Assembly: GCA_964593155.1 (NCBI GenBank)
Contig: CAZQHE010000015.1
Span: 1 to 44,621, forward strand
DNA length: 44,621 nucleotides
Direction of reading: 5' to 3'
Source: JAJRXK01 sp964593155
Lineage (GTDB): Bacteria; Krumholzibacteriota; Krumholzibacteriia; JAJRXK01
The position numbers and the translations under genes were made by a program. This document shows positions 17,652 to 25,445 of this stretch, piece after piece. The notes below the pieces were generated by a model that saw nothing but the letters and a program-made list of their open reading frames with translations, was not told the DNA's origin and did not search any database. Positions within the stretch are counted from its first letter, which is position 1; every line of letters begins with the position of its first letter.

Positions 17652-18379
17652 TACGACACCGTCGAGTCTTCGTGCAGCGCCTCGACCACGATCCGACCGC
17701 AGGTGTCGCACACCACGCGCGTGCGGCCCTGGCTCACCTCGAGTGCCTTCTGCGGCGTGAGCTTGGTGTGGCAGTAGCCGCAGGCGTCCTTGGTGGCCCA
17801 CACCACCGGCAACGGCATGCGCTCGGCGCGCCGGCGCCACCACCGCGCGGTGGCCTCGCCCGCCTGGTCGAGGAACTGGTCGAGGGCCTTTCTCGCGTCC
17901 GCCATGGCCGTCTCGCGCCGGCTGCGCTCCTGGCGGATCGACTCGACCTCGGCGGTCACTTCCTTCGCCTTGGCCTCGAAGTCGGCATTGGCCTCCTCGA
18001 ACTCGGCCCGGGCCTTCTCGAGCAGCTCCATGTTCGCGAGCACCGTCTCCTCCTTGGTCTCGACCTGACGGCGGAGGTAGCGGACCTCTTCGTTCAGGGC
18101 CCGGTACTCGCGGGTGTCCTGGATCTCGCTCAGGCGGCCGTTGTGGAGCTTGGCCTGGCGTTGGATCTCCTCGATCTCCTTCTCGAGCGTCTTGTTGGCC
18201 TGCTCGAGTTCCTCGACGCGGTTCTTCTTCGTCATGGCCTCGGCCGCGTACTCGGTACGCAGCTGCTCGAGGTTGGTTTCCCGCTTGCGACCGGCGGCGA
18301 TGGCGGAACGATGGCGATGCACCTGCCCGTCGAGATGGGCGATCTGACTCAGGGTGCGGGGATCGATCGATGGACTCAC
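17651..18379 (-). CDS. Coiled-coil protein with C-terminal C4 zinc ribbon (DUF164/HP0958-like)
   Basis: The 242-residue protein has an almost uninterrupted long coiled coil from ~15 to ~180, rich in E, K, R and Q with heptads. A C-terminal zinc ribbon follows: CGYCHTKL and VVCDTCGRIV supply two CxxC pairs. This is the architecture of the C4 zinc-ribbon family that includes H. pylori HP0958 and Chlamydia CT398, linked there to RpoN stability, flagellin mRNA or secretion; the role here is unknown. The GTG at 18379 has GGAGG upstream. It lies upstream of rnhA and rnpB. Confidence 0.88.
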   Translation of the reverse strand: MSPSIDPRTLSQIAHLDGQVHRHRSAIAAGRKRETNLEQLRTEYAAEAMTKKNRVEELEQANKTLEKEIEEIQRQAKLHNGRLSEIQDTREYRALNEEVRYLRRQVETKEETVLANMELLEKARAEFEEANADFEAKAKEVTAEVESIRQERSRRETAMADARKALDQFLDQAGEATARWWRRRAERMPLPVVWATKDACGYCHTKLTPQKALEVSQGRTRVVCDTCGRIVVEALHEDSTVS

Positions 18380-18428
18380 AGCTGCTCGCCTCCAAGCGGG
18401 GGGCTCGGGACCGGAACCGAAACGAAAC

Positions 18429-18456
18429 GAGGGGCAGGCCGGTCGGCCCACCCCTC
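18429..18456 (-). terminator. Intrinsic terminator between tRNA-Val and the zinc-ribbon gene
   Basis: The minus-strand hairpin GAGGGG-TG-GGCC-GACC-GGCC-TG-CCCCTC is followed by GTTTCGTTTC. It probably ends the tRNA transcript. The remaining ~200 bases up to tRNA-Val hold no gene that I can see. Confidence 0.65.
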
Positions 18457-18656
18457 GTAGGATTCGGATGGCATCGTTCCACCGCCGTGCGGCTGGTCCT
18501 GGAGCGACCGACGCACGGCGTGGGGCGGGACGATGCAGAGCGACGACTTCGTTGGGATCAGCTCCTCGGGCCGCGGCTCGGCCCTGTCGGTGATCTCTCG
18601 CGCGCCCGTCGGTGGCGCCGCGACGCGCCGGCCGCACGGCCGGCAGCAGAAGACGA

Positions 18657-18733
18657 TGGTGGGCGATACTGGACTTGAACCAGTGACCTCTCGCGTGTGA
18701 GGCGAGCGCTCTGGCCAGCTGAGCTAATCGCCC
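18657..18733 (-). tRNA. tRNA-Val (CAC)
   Basis: A full cloverleaf on the minus strand: acceptor GGGCGAT, D arm with AGCTCAGCTGG, anticodon stem CTCGC/GCGAG around loop CTCACAC (anticodon CAC), T arm GGTTCAAGTCC, discriminator A and an encoded CCA. It reads GTG codons, common in this GC-rich genome. It lies 71 bases downstream of tRNA-Met and is probably co-transcribed. Confidence 0.97.
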
Positions 18734-18804
18734 GATCCGTACACCGGTCGCCCGGCGCCGGCGAACTGACTCCGGGTGGCCACCCGATCTCCTCGCGGAG
18801 GAGG

Positions 18805-18880
18805 TGGTGGGCCCACCAGGACTCGAACCTGGGACCGAACGGTTATGAGCCGTCTGCTCTCACCACTGAGCTATGGGCCC
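18805..18880 (-). tRNA. tRNA-Met (CAT), elongator-type
   Basis: A full cloverleaf on the minus strand: acceptor GGGCCCA pairing with TGGGCCC, D arm GCTCAGTGGTGAGAGC, anticodon loop CTCATAA (CAT), T arm GGTTCGAGTCC, encoded CCA. The G1-C72 pair rules out initiator tRNA. A lysidine-modified tRNA-Ile(CAT) is the alternative and cannot be fully excluded by eye. Confidence 0.95.
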
Positions 18881-18895
18881 CAGACCGGATGCGGG

Positions 18896-18924
18896 AACGT
18901 AACACCGAGACCCGGGGTGGTCAA
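18896..18924 (-). promoter_or_regulatory. Promoter of the tRNA-Met/tRNA-Val transcript
   Basis: A -35 TTGACC (18919-18924) and -10 TACGTT (18896-18901) have exactly 17-base spacing. The tRNA-Met 5' end lies 15 bases beyond the -10 element. Confidence 0.65.
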
Positions 18925-18926
18925 GA

Positions 18927-18945
18927 AACCGGGAAATCCCCGGTT
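18927..18945 (-). terminator. Terminator of the sucrose operon
   Basis: The stem AACCGGG/CCCGGTT with a 5-base loop is followed on the minus strand by TCTTG. It lies 17 bases after the sucrose synthase stop and just before the tRNA promoter. Confidence 0.65.
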
Positions 18946-18961
18946 CCCGGACGCCCCTTCG

Positions 18962-21358
18962 TCATGGGTCGGACCGGTTCGCGCCGATCTCGGCGGCCAG
19001 GGGCCGGATCATCAGGCCGTAGAACATGTCGAGGTACCGGGCCGTCTCCTCGCGCTCGATGTTCGTGATGTACTTCCAGAACCCGTAGACCCGCGACAGG
19101 GCCAGCAGGCGCTGGGCGTACAGACTCCAGGTGTAGCGCTCCTGCACCCGCTCGTATGCGGCGCGCGACATGCGGCTCCACAGGTCGGGGTCGTCGCGGC
19201 AGGCGTCGAAGAACTCGGCCATGCGGCGGGCGGCCCGGCCCCCGTGGTTCGGATCGATGTGGTAGCCGCTGCGGCCGTCCTGGATGATCTCGAGCGGTCC
19301 GCCGTAGAGGGTGGCGAAGACGGGCAGACCGCTGACCATGGCCTCGATCACCGTCAGGCCGAAGGCCTCGAACAGCGCCGGCTGCACGAACACGCCCTTG
19401 TGGTCGGCCACGTAGCGATAGAGCTCGCCGACGAAGGTCTTGTCGGTGAGCATGTTCGCCCAGCGCACCTGCCCGTCGAGGTCGTGGTCGACGAACAGCC
19501 GGTGCAGGCGCTCGATCTGCGCGCGCTCGTCGGCGTCCCGCGAGCGGGAGGGATCGACGAAGCCGCCCACCACCAGCACGTTCGCCCGCTCGCGCAGCTC
19601 GGGGCTGTGCGCGTACCAGTCGACGAAGCCGGTGACGTTCTTGATCCGGTCGAGCCGCGACAGGGTCATCAGGATCGGCTTGGTCCGGTCCTCCAGATGG
19701 CCGAAGCCGTCCTGTCCCGACGGGCCGAAGATCATGCGGTCGAGCTCGTCGTGCATCGATTCGACCCGGCGCTCGGCCTCCCAGTACGGGAAGAACACGT
19801 CCTCGGCCGCTCCCGGCGAGACGATGTTGAACTTCGGGTCGAAGGGGTCGATCCCGTTGTTCACGCGGTACAGCCCGGGCAGCGTGTAGCTCTGGTAGCT
19901 CTCGTACTGCCCCACCGACTCGCGCGTGCCGGCGATCTCCTGGTAGGTGCTGGTGATGATGAAGTCGGCCGAGTTCATGGCCATGAGATCGACCGAGTAC
20001 TGCGTGGCGAAGTGGTGCTCGTCCTCGTGGTCGCGCCAGTACAGGTCGCTGTGCAGGTACTTGGTCTTCTCGAGCGCGTGGGCGATGTTGCACTGCGTGA
20101 CCTTCAGCCGCTTCGACAGCAGCGTGGCCACGAGATTGCCGTCGGAGTAGTTGCCGATCACCAGGTCGGGTCGGCCGCCGAACTCGGCGCTCAACACGTG
20201 CTCGCACTCGATCGAGTAGCGCTCGAGGTAGGGCCAGATCTCGAAGCGCGAGAGCCAGTGCTGCAACACCTCGCCGTTCTCGTCGCGGAAGGGCACGCGC
20301 ACGATCCGGGCGTGCTCGGTGCCCAGGATCGGCTCGACGGGATGATCGCAGGTGGTGCCCTCGGCCTCGGGGATCAGCCGCGTGAGCACGATGATCTGCG
20401 GTTGGACGTCCAGGCCCTGCTGCCGGATGCTGTGCCGCATCTCGCGCTCGAGCGCGCGCACCTGGTCGAGGATGTAGACGACCTGACCGCCGGTGTCGGG
20501 CTTGCCCAGCACGTCGGCCTGGCCGAACCAGCCGTGCGGCGACAGGATCGCCACCTTGAAGATCATCGGGATGCGGCGCAGGAAGCGCTCGAGCGGCTCG
20601 GGCGACGGCGCCTCGAGCACGTCGACGAGCAGCTCCATGGTCGACCGCGCCTGCTCGAGCGTGCGTCCCCAGCCCGGCTCGAAGCCCATGGAGCTGAGCA
20701 CGTCGGCGTGGTCGGACCACAGGGCCTCGCCCGGCTGGATCTCGATCCACTCGATCGCGTCGCGCAGGGCCGCCACCATGGTCATCAGGCTCGGGATCCG
20801 CTGGTTGAGCATGACCGGGCGACCCTCGACGCGGTGCAGACGCAGGAAGTCGAAGATCGCCTGTGCCCCCGGGCCCTTGTCGTCGAACACGCGTCGGGCG
20901 AGGTGGCGGTTGAGGAACTCCACGCCCCGGCCGATCGAGCGCGCCTCGCTCAGCCGCGGGAAGCCCCGCTCGAACGGACCGAAGTCCACCTCCAGGGGCC
21001 ACGCGCTGGGCGGCCCGCCGTTGATGGCGCGTTCCTTGGCGTCGAGGTATTCGGCGACCTCGACCTCCCGCACCCACATCTCCTCGCAGTGGATCTGCAG
21101 GTGCTTCCACTGCGCCACCCGCGGGCGCATGGCCAACCACAGGGTCCGGCCGCGGACCACGCCCTCCTGCGCGGTGAGCAGCGCGCGGGCGAGCCGGGTC
21201 TCGCGCAGGCCGTCGTCCTTCTCCGCGGCGAAGCGCTCGAAGGGCTCGACCATGTCGGTGCGCAGCAACAGCGTGCGGTCCCCGGTCACCAGACCGCGGA
21301 AGAACCCGTAGAGCCGCGCCCGGTGGGCGTCGACGTCCCGCTGGAGATCCTCGCTCAT
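18962..21358 (-). CDS. sus: Sucrose synthase
   Basis: The 798-residue protein reversibly converts sucrose plus a nucleoside diphosphate to fructose plus NDP-glucose. Its length and architecture match bacterial and plant sucrose synthases. The N-terminal regulatory region has LWLAMRPRVAQW. The GT-B fold begins at VAILSPHGWFGQADVLGKPDTGGQVVYILDQV, then has NIAHALEKTKY, DFIITSTYQEIAG and the retaining GT4 E-x7-E signature EAFGLTVIE at 664-672. The ATG at 21358 overlaps the synthase-gene stop by one base. As the last gene of the fructokinase-SPS-SuSy operon, it would link sucrose to NDP-glucose for glycogen or other glycans, or make sucrose directly. Confidence 0.96.
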   Translation of the reverse strand: MSEDLQRDVDAHRARLYGFFRGLVTGDRTLLLRTDMVEPFERFAAEKDDGLRETRLARALLTAQEGVVRGRTLWLAMRPRVAQWKHLQIHCEEMWVREVEVAEYLDAKERAINGGPPSAWPLEVDFGPFERGFPRLSEARSIGRGVEFLNRHLARRVFDDKGPGAQAIFDFLRLHRVEGRPVMLNQRIPSLMTMVAALRDAIEWIEIQPGEALWSDHADVLSSMGFEPGWGRTLEQARSTMELLVDVLEAPSPEPLERFLRRIPMIFKVAILSPHGWFGQADVLGKPDTGGQVVYILDQVRALEREMRHSIRQQGLDVQPQIIVLTRLIPEAEGTTCDHPVEPILGTEHARIVRVPFRDENGEVLQHWLSRFEIWPYLERYSIECEHVLSAEFGGRPDLVIGNYSDGNLVATLLSKRLKVTQCNIAHALEKTKYLHSDLYWRDHEDEHHFATQYSVDLMAMNSADFIITSTYQEIAGTRESVGQYESYQSYTLPGLYRVNNGIDPFDPKFNIVSPGAAEDVFFPYWEAERRVESMHDELDRMIFGPSGQDGFGHLEDRTKPILMTLSRLDRIKNVTGFVDWYAHSPELRERANVLVVGGFVDPSRSRDADERAQIERLHRLFVDHDLDGQVRWANMLTDKTFVGELYRYVADHKGVFVQPALFEAFGLTVIEAMVSGLPVFATLYGGPLEIIQDGRSGYHIDPNHGGRAARRMAEFFDACRDDPDLWSRMSRAAYERVQERYTWSLYAQRLLALSRVYGFWKYITNIEREETARYLDMFYGLMIRPLAAEIGANRSDP

Positions 21359-23568
21359 CAGCCTTCCCCTCCGTCGCCGGCGTTCGCCCGCAGGGCGTCG
21401 GTGCCGGTGTCGTCGTCCACCCGGATCTCGCCCAGGAAGTCGTAATGGTCGATCCCGTCGATCACCGCCTGCACACCGGTGGCCTCCGAGAAGTAAACGC
21501 GCGGTCGCTCGCGCAGACCACGCAGCTCGGGCGAGTGGTCGGCCACCACCACGCCCAGGGTGTCGCCCCGCAGCATGTCCTCGTCGATGCCCGTCCGGCC
21601 CACCACCAGCACCCGATTCGGCCACAGCTCCCACTTGTACGACAGGAAGCGCAGCGCCCGCCCGGGCGAGGCCCGCGAGGGCACCACGTCGAGGAAGGAA
21701 CCGTCGCTGAGCACGCACTTGGCCGGCAGCCGGCGCTGCCGCAGCGCGCGTCGGATCTCCCGCAGACGCGGGGCCTCCTCCTCGTCGAGGTAGAAGCTCA
21801 CCTTGAAGTGCCGCTGCTCGGTCTCGGGCTGCAGGGTGATCCCCGGCATGGCGATCAGAGCCTGCTGGATCGCCCGGGGCTGCCAGCGGTGGTCGATGTG
21901 CCGCGCCCACGAGCGGTCGGACACCCGCTTGCGACCGTACACGATCTCGGTGCCCGCGGCCGCGATCATGAAGTCGGGCACCGGCACCTGCAGCTCGTGC
22001 AACAGCTCGGCCGCGGCATCGGGACGGCGCCCGGTCACCACCCCCAGCGCCACGTCGGCCGAGGTCTCACGCAGGCGCTTGACCAGGTCGAGCACGTCCT
22101 GCTTGTCGTCGGTGAACACGCCGTCGAGTTCGATCACGATGGCCCGCTCGGCGCGCTTCAGGCGCTCGGGCGCCACGGTGGTGATCTCCGAGCGCGGGCG
22201 CGATCCCAGGATCACGCGGCGCACCTCGTTCACCAGCCGGTCGACGTGGCCGTCCCAACCGTAGGTGCGGCGGGCGCCCTCGATGCCCGAACGAGACATG
22301 GTCTCCCAGGTCTCGCGATCGCCGACGATCTGTTCGATCCCCTGCGCGATGTCGGCGTCGTCGAAGGGGTCGACCAGGATCCCGTTGCGGCAGGCCTTGA
22401 CGATGTCGCGCGGTCCGCCGTCGTGGGTGGCCACGATCGGCACGCCACTGGCCGCCGCCTCGATCAGGGTGAGACCGAAGGGCTCGGTGAGCGCGGGGTT
22501 CACGAACACCCCGCCGGTGCGCGCGGTCCACCGGTAGAGTTCCGGAACGTCCTCGGGGCGGTGCGACTTCGGGTACGCCACCTGCCCGTAGAGGTCGTGC
22601 GCGTCGATCAACAGGAGCAGCTCGGTGAGGACCTTCCGCGGGGCCTTTCCCATTTCGCGGATGTCGTCGCGGCCGCCGGCCAGGATCGCCAGGTTCGTGC
22701 GTTCGCGCAGCAGATCACTGCTCGCGTAGGCACGCACCAGGGCCGCCAGGTTCTTGCGCTCGTCGGCACGGGCCAGGGCGACGATCAGCGGCCGCTCCGG
22801 GTCGCGCAGGAAGCGATCGAGCTCGCGGGCGATGGCGGGCTTCGGCTCGTCGTCGCGCGGCGGGCGGAAGCGCGAGAGGTCCACGCCCGGCGGGATCACC
22901 TCCATGCGCTCGGGCTCGTAGTGGTCGTAGAGCGCGTACTGCTCCTCGACCTCCTGCTCGGTGCTGGTGATCACCACCGAGGCCGTCTCGAGCGCGATCT
23001 CCTCGGCCTCGATCCGCACGGGAAAGTTGAACTGGCGATCGATGGTCTCGGCCTCGGACTTGCCCTTCAGCAGACGCATGCGCTTGACGCGCCCGAGCGA
23101 GTGGCCGGTGAACACGAAGGGCACGCCGAGCAGGCGCGCGATCTGGCTGCCCACGTAGCCGGCGTCGGCGTAGTGGCCGTGGACCACGTCGGGCAGCTCG
23201 CCCTGCGCGCGCAGGAAGTTCGTGGTGCGGTCGACGAACTCGTCGAGATAGGGCCAGAGCCGTTCCTTGCGCAGGTAGCGGCGCGGGCCGCAGTCGATCC
23301 GCACGATCTCGGCGTTGCCGGCCAGGGCCTCGCGCTCCTCGGCGTAGGAGTCGTCGACGTTCGGGCCGTGCACGCGCCGGGTCAGCAGCTGCACCCGCCG
23401 CACGTCGGAGTGCTCGGCCAGGGCCTTCACCTGCTCGATCACGTAGGTGATCTGGCCGCCCGTGTCGGCGTCGCGTCCGAGCTCGATGTCGAAGCCGCGC
23501 ACCAGGCCGTGCAGGCTCAGGCTCAGGACGTGCAGACCGTGACGCAGTCGCGAGACGTCACTGGACAT
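21358..23568 (-). CDS. sps: Sucrose-phosphate synthase with a degenerate C-terminal HAD domain
   Basis: The 736-residue protein joins NDP-glucose and fructose-6-phosphate to sucrose-6-phosphate. The GT-B part (1-460) shows the N-terminal loop GRDADTGGQITYVIEQVKAL, HGHYADAGYVG, FTGHSLGRVK and the E-x7-E motif EPFGLTLIE at 362-370. Residues ~475-710 form a sucrose-phosphatase-like HAD domain, but motif I is E480-L-D-G-V instead of D-x-D-G-T, so the nucleophile is missing, and motif IV is GRTGID at 657-662 instead of GDSGND. The phosphatase half is therefore probably inactive, as described for plant and some cyanobacterial synthases. It overlaps the fructokinase stop by 11 bases and the SuSy start by one. 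Confidence 0.94.
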   Translation of the reverse strand: MSSDVSRLRHGLHVLSLSLHGLVRGFDIELGRDADTGGQITYVIEQVKALAEHSDVRRVQLLTRRVHGPNVDDSYAEEREALAGNAEIVRIDCGPRRYLRKERLWPYLDEFVDRTTNFLRAQGELPDVVHGHYADAGYVGSQIARLLGVPFVFTGHSLGRVKRMRLLKGKSEAETIDRQFNFPVRIEAEEIALETASVVITSTEQEVEEQYALYDHYEPERMEVIPPGVDLSRFRPPRDDEPKPAIARELDRFLRDPERPLIVALARADERKNLAALVRAYASSDLLRERTNLAILAGGRDDIREMGKAPRKVLTELLLLIDAHDLYGQVAYPKSHRPEDVPELYRWTARTGGVFVNPALTEPFGLTLIEAAASGVPIVATHDGGPRDIVKACRNGILVDPFDDADIAQGIEQIVGDRETWETMSRSGIEGARRTYGWDGHVDRLVNEVRRVILGSRPRSEITTVAPERLKRAERAIVIELDGVFTDDKQDVLDLVKRLRETSADVALGVVTGRRPDAAAELLHELQVPVPDFMIAAAGTEIVYGRKRVSDRSWARHIDHRWQPRAIQQALIAMPGITLQPETEQRHFKVSFYLDEEEAPRLREIRRALRQRRLPAKCVLSDGSFLDVVPSRASPGRALRFLSYKWELWPNRVLVVGRTGIDEDMLRGDTLGVVVADHSPELRGLRERPRVYFSEATGVQAVIDGIDHYDFLGEIRVDDDTGTDALRANAGDGGEG

Positions 23569-24487
23569 CGCCGGACTCCCAGGTGGCGCGCACGCGCGCG
23601 TAGTCGGCCCGGTCCGGGAGCGTGGCGCCCTGACGCTCGACCACCACGGCGGCGAAGGCGTTCGCGCGCCGCAGGGCGACCTCGACGGGCCAGTCCTCCA
23701 GCAGACCGATCAGGGTGACGGCGGAGAAGGCGTCGCCGGCCCCCACGGGATCGACGAAGTTCTCCACGATGGCCCCCTCCACCGACGCCGCCCCCGACGC
23801 GGCGTCCACGGCCAGGGCGCCGTCGGCTCCCAGCGTGACCACCAGCCGCTGCAGCTCGTTGCGCTCGAGGAAGCGCTCGGCCTCGGCGAGCAGCGCGCCC
23901 GGGTCGCGGGCATCGCTCCCGGCCAGCTGGTTCAGCTCGTCGGCGTTGAGCTTCACCCAGGTCGCGTTCCGGGCCGCCTCGCGGGCCCGCTCGATCGGCG
24001 TGTGCGGCGGGCGGAGGTTCACGTCGCAGAATACCGGCACGGACGTGGCCTCGCGGATCCGTTCGAAGGCGGCGCGGCTGTCGGCGGCCCGCAGGGCCAG
24101 GGTGCCGTGCACCAGGCAGGCGGGCTCGACACCCCGCACGGCCCCGAGAGCGGCCTCGGCGTCGACGTGGTCGTAGGCGACGTCCTCGACGATGTCGTAC
24201 TCGACGTCGTGACCGTCGACACGGGCGTGGACGACGCCGGTCGTGTGGTCCGGATCCACCTGCAGGCCCGCGGTGTCCATCCCCCAGTCGCGCATGGTGG
24301 CATCGAGCCGCTGACCGCGCGGATCGTCGCCGCGTGCCCCGACGAAGCGCGGGGCCCGGCCGAAACCGTGCAGGTGCCACGCCACGTTGAAGGGCGCGCC
24401 TCCGAGGACCTCGGACTCGCCATCGAAGACGTCGTAGAGGGCTTCCCCGAAAACGATGGGCCGCGGCATCGACATTGCGTGGTCCAT
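23558..24487 (-). CDS. PfkB-family sugar kinase, probably fructokinase
   Basis: The 309-residue ribokinase-like kinase probably phosphorylates the fructose released by sucrose synthase to fructose-6-phosphate, the substrate of the synthase gene next door. It shows the N-terminal FGEALYDVFDG, the substrate-side LGGAPFNVAWHLHGFG, CDVNLRPPHTP with VKLNADELNQLAG, and the C-terminal signature DPVGAGDAFSAV with catalytic Asp252. This pattern is typical of bacterial fructokinases of the carbohydrate-kinase family; the sugar is inferred from context. It is the first gene of the sucrose operon. ATGs at 24487, 24475 and 24469 are all possible starts. Confidence 0.88.
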   Translation of the reverse strand: MDHAMSMPRPIVFGEALYDVFDGESEVLGGAPFNVAWHLHGFGRAPRFVGARGDDPRGQRLDATMRDWGMDTAGLQVDPDHTTGVVHARVDGHDVEYDIVEDVAYDHVDAEAALGAVRGVEPACLVHGTLALRAADSRAAFERIREATSVPVFCDVNLRPPHTPIERAREAARNATWVKLNADELNQLAGSDARDPGALLAEAERFLERNELQRLVVTLGADGALAVDAASGAASVEGAIVENFVDPVGAGDAFSAVTLIGLLEDWPVEVALRRANAFAAVVVERQGATLPDRADYARVRATWESGDVQ

Positions 24488-24543
24488 GGTCTTTCGTACG
24501 GTGGGTCGGAAGGGCGGCGCTTCCGCGCCGAGCCCATCGATTG

Positions 24544-24571
24544 ACCCTAAGCCACTGGACGAAGGCGTCAA
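24544..24571 (-). promoter_or_regulatory. Promoter of the fructokinase-SPS-SuSy operon
   Basis: A -35 TTGACG (24566-24571) and -10 TAGGGT (24544-24549) have 16-base spacing on the minus strand, in the 87-base divergent gap shared with the phosphatase gene. The -35 lies only 3 bases from the phosphatase ATG, so the two transcripts may interfere. Confidence 0.5.
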
Positions 24572-24574
24572 GGG

Positions 24575-25381
24575 ATGGACCGCAAACGCTTGCTGGCGAG
24601 CGACATCGACGGCACGCTCATCGCACCCGGGACCACCGATCCGGAGGCCGTCGCGGCCTTCCGGCGTTGGCGCGAGGGCCAGAGCGACCTGGCCCTGGCC
24701 TACGTGACCGGTCGCAGCTTCGAGAACGCGCTCGAGACGATCGAGAGCGCCGGCCTGCCGTGGCCCGACGCGGTGGCCAGCGCCGTGGGCACCAGCGTCC
24801 ACTGGCGCCGTGGCGACACCTGGGAGCCCGACGAGGCCTACTCGACCCAGCTGGCCGCCGCTCTCGGCGTGTCGCGGCTCGACGAGGTCGATCCCGTCGT
24901 GCTGGGCCACGACGGCATCCGGCGGCAGGCCCCGGAAGAACAGTCCCGTTTCAAGCGCAGCTTCCTGCGCGAGGCCCGTCCCTTCGGCGACGACCTCGTG
25001 CGCGGGATCGGCTCGGCACTGCTCGGGCGCGGGCTCCGCGTGAACCTGGTGTCGAGCCTCGACCCGTGGACCGGTGACGGCCTGCTCGACGTGCTGCCCC
25101 GCGACACCGACAAGGCCCGTGCCGTGGAGCACCTGCGCGCCCGGATCTCGCTGGACGTCGACGCCGTGGTCTTCGCCGGCGACTCGGGAAACGACGTGGC
25201 CGCCCTGTCGCGCCCCTGGTGGTCGATCCTGGTCGGCAACGCGGGCGACGAGGTCCGTGCCCACTTCCGGCCCGGATCGCGGGCCAGCGAGAACACGATC
25301 CTGGCCCGGGAACCCGTCATGCGTGGTGTGCTCGAGGGCCTGCGCCGCATCGGTTGGATGGACGGCCTGCCCACCCTCTGA
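24575..25381 (+). CDS. Sucrose-phosphate phosphatase-like HAD hydrolase (stand-alone)
   Basis: The 268-residue HAD phosphatase of the Cof/SPP type very probably removes the phosphate from sucrose-6-phosphate. All catalytic motifs are intact: D10-I-D-G-T, the TGR at 45-47, Lys180 in DVLPRDTDKARAV, and GDSGND at 202-207. The SPP-like cap lies between. It is the only plus-strand gene in the centre of the window and is divergent from the sucrose operon, whose synthase has a dead HAD domain, which supports this role. Mannosyl-3-phosphoglycerate or other sugar phosphatases of the same family are alternatives. Its 5' leader must be very short, and the ribosome-binding site is unclear. Confidence 0.85.
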   Translation: MDRKRLLASDIDGTLIAPGTTDPEAVAAFRRWREGQSDLALAYVTGRSFENALETIESAGLPWPDAVASAVGTSVHWRRGDTWEPDEAYSTQLAAALGVSRLDEVDPVVLGHDGIRRQAPEEQSRFKRSFLREARPFGDDLVRGIGSALLGRGLRVNLVSSLDPWTGDGLLDVLPRDTDKARAVEHLRARISLDVDAVVFAGDSGNDVAALSRPWWSILVGNAGDEVRAHFRPGSRASENTILAREPVMRGVLEGLRRIGWMDGLPTL

Positions 25382-25382
25382 A

Positions 25383-25423
25383 CGCGAGGGCGGCCCCACC
25401 GCCGGTGGAGCCGCCCCCTCGCG
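25383..25423. terminator. Bidirectional terminator between the phosphatase gene and rpoD
   Basis: A long GC-rich hairpin (CGCGAGGG-CGGC arm, loop of about 15 bases, complementary GCCG-CCCCTCGCG arm) fills most of the 64 bases between two convergent genes. Confidence 0.7.
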
Positions 25424-25445
25424 ATCCGGACCCGTCGTACGGGAC

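Noticed and set aside
18881..18961. A promoter for a gene reading into the sucrose operon terminator
   Set aside because: The boxes there are at the correct distance for tRNA-Met and read away from sucrose synthase.
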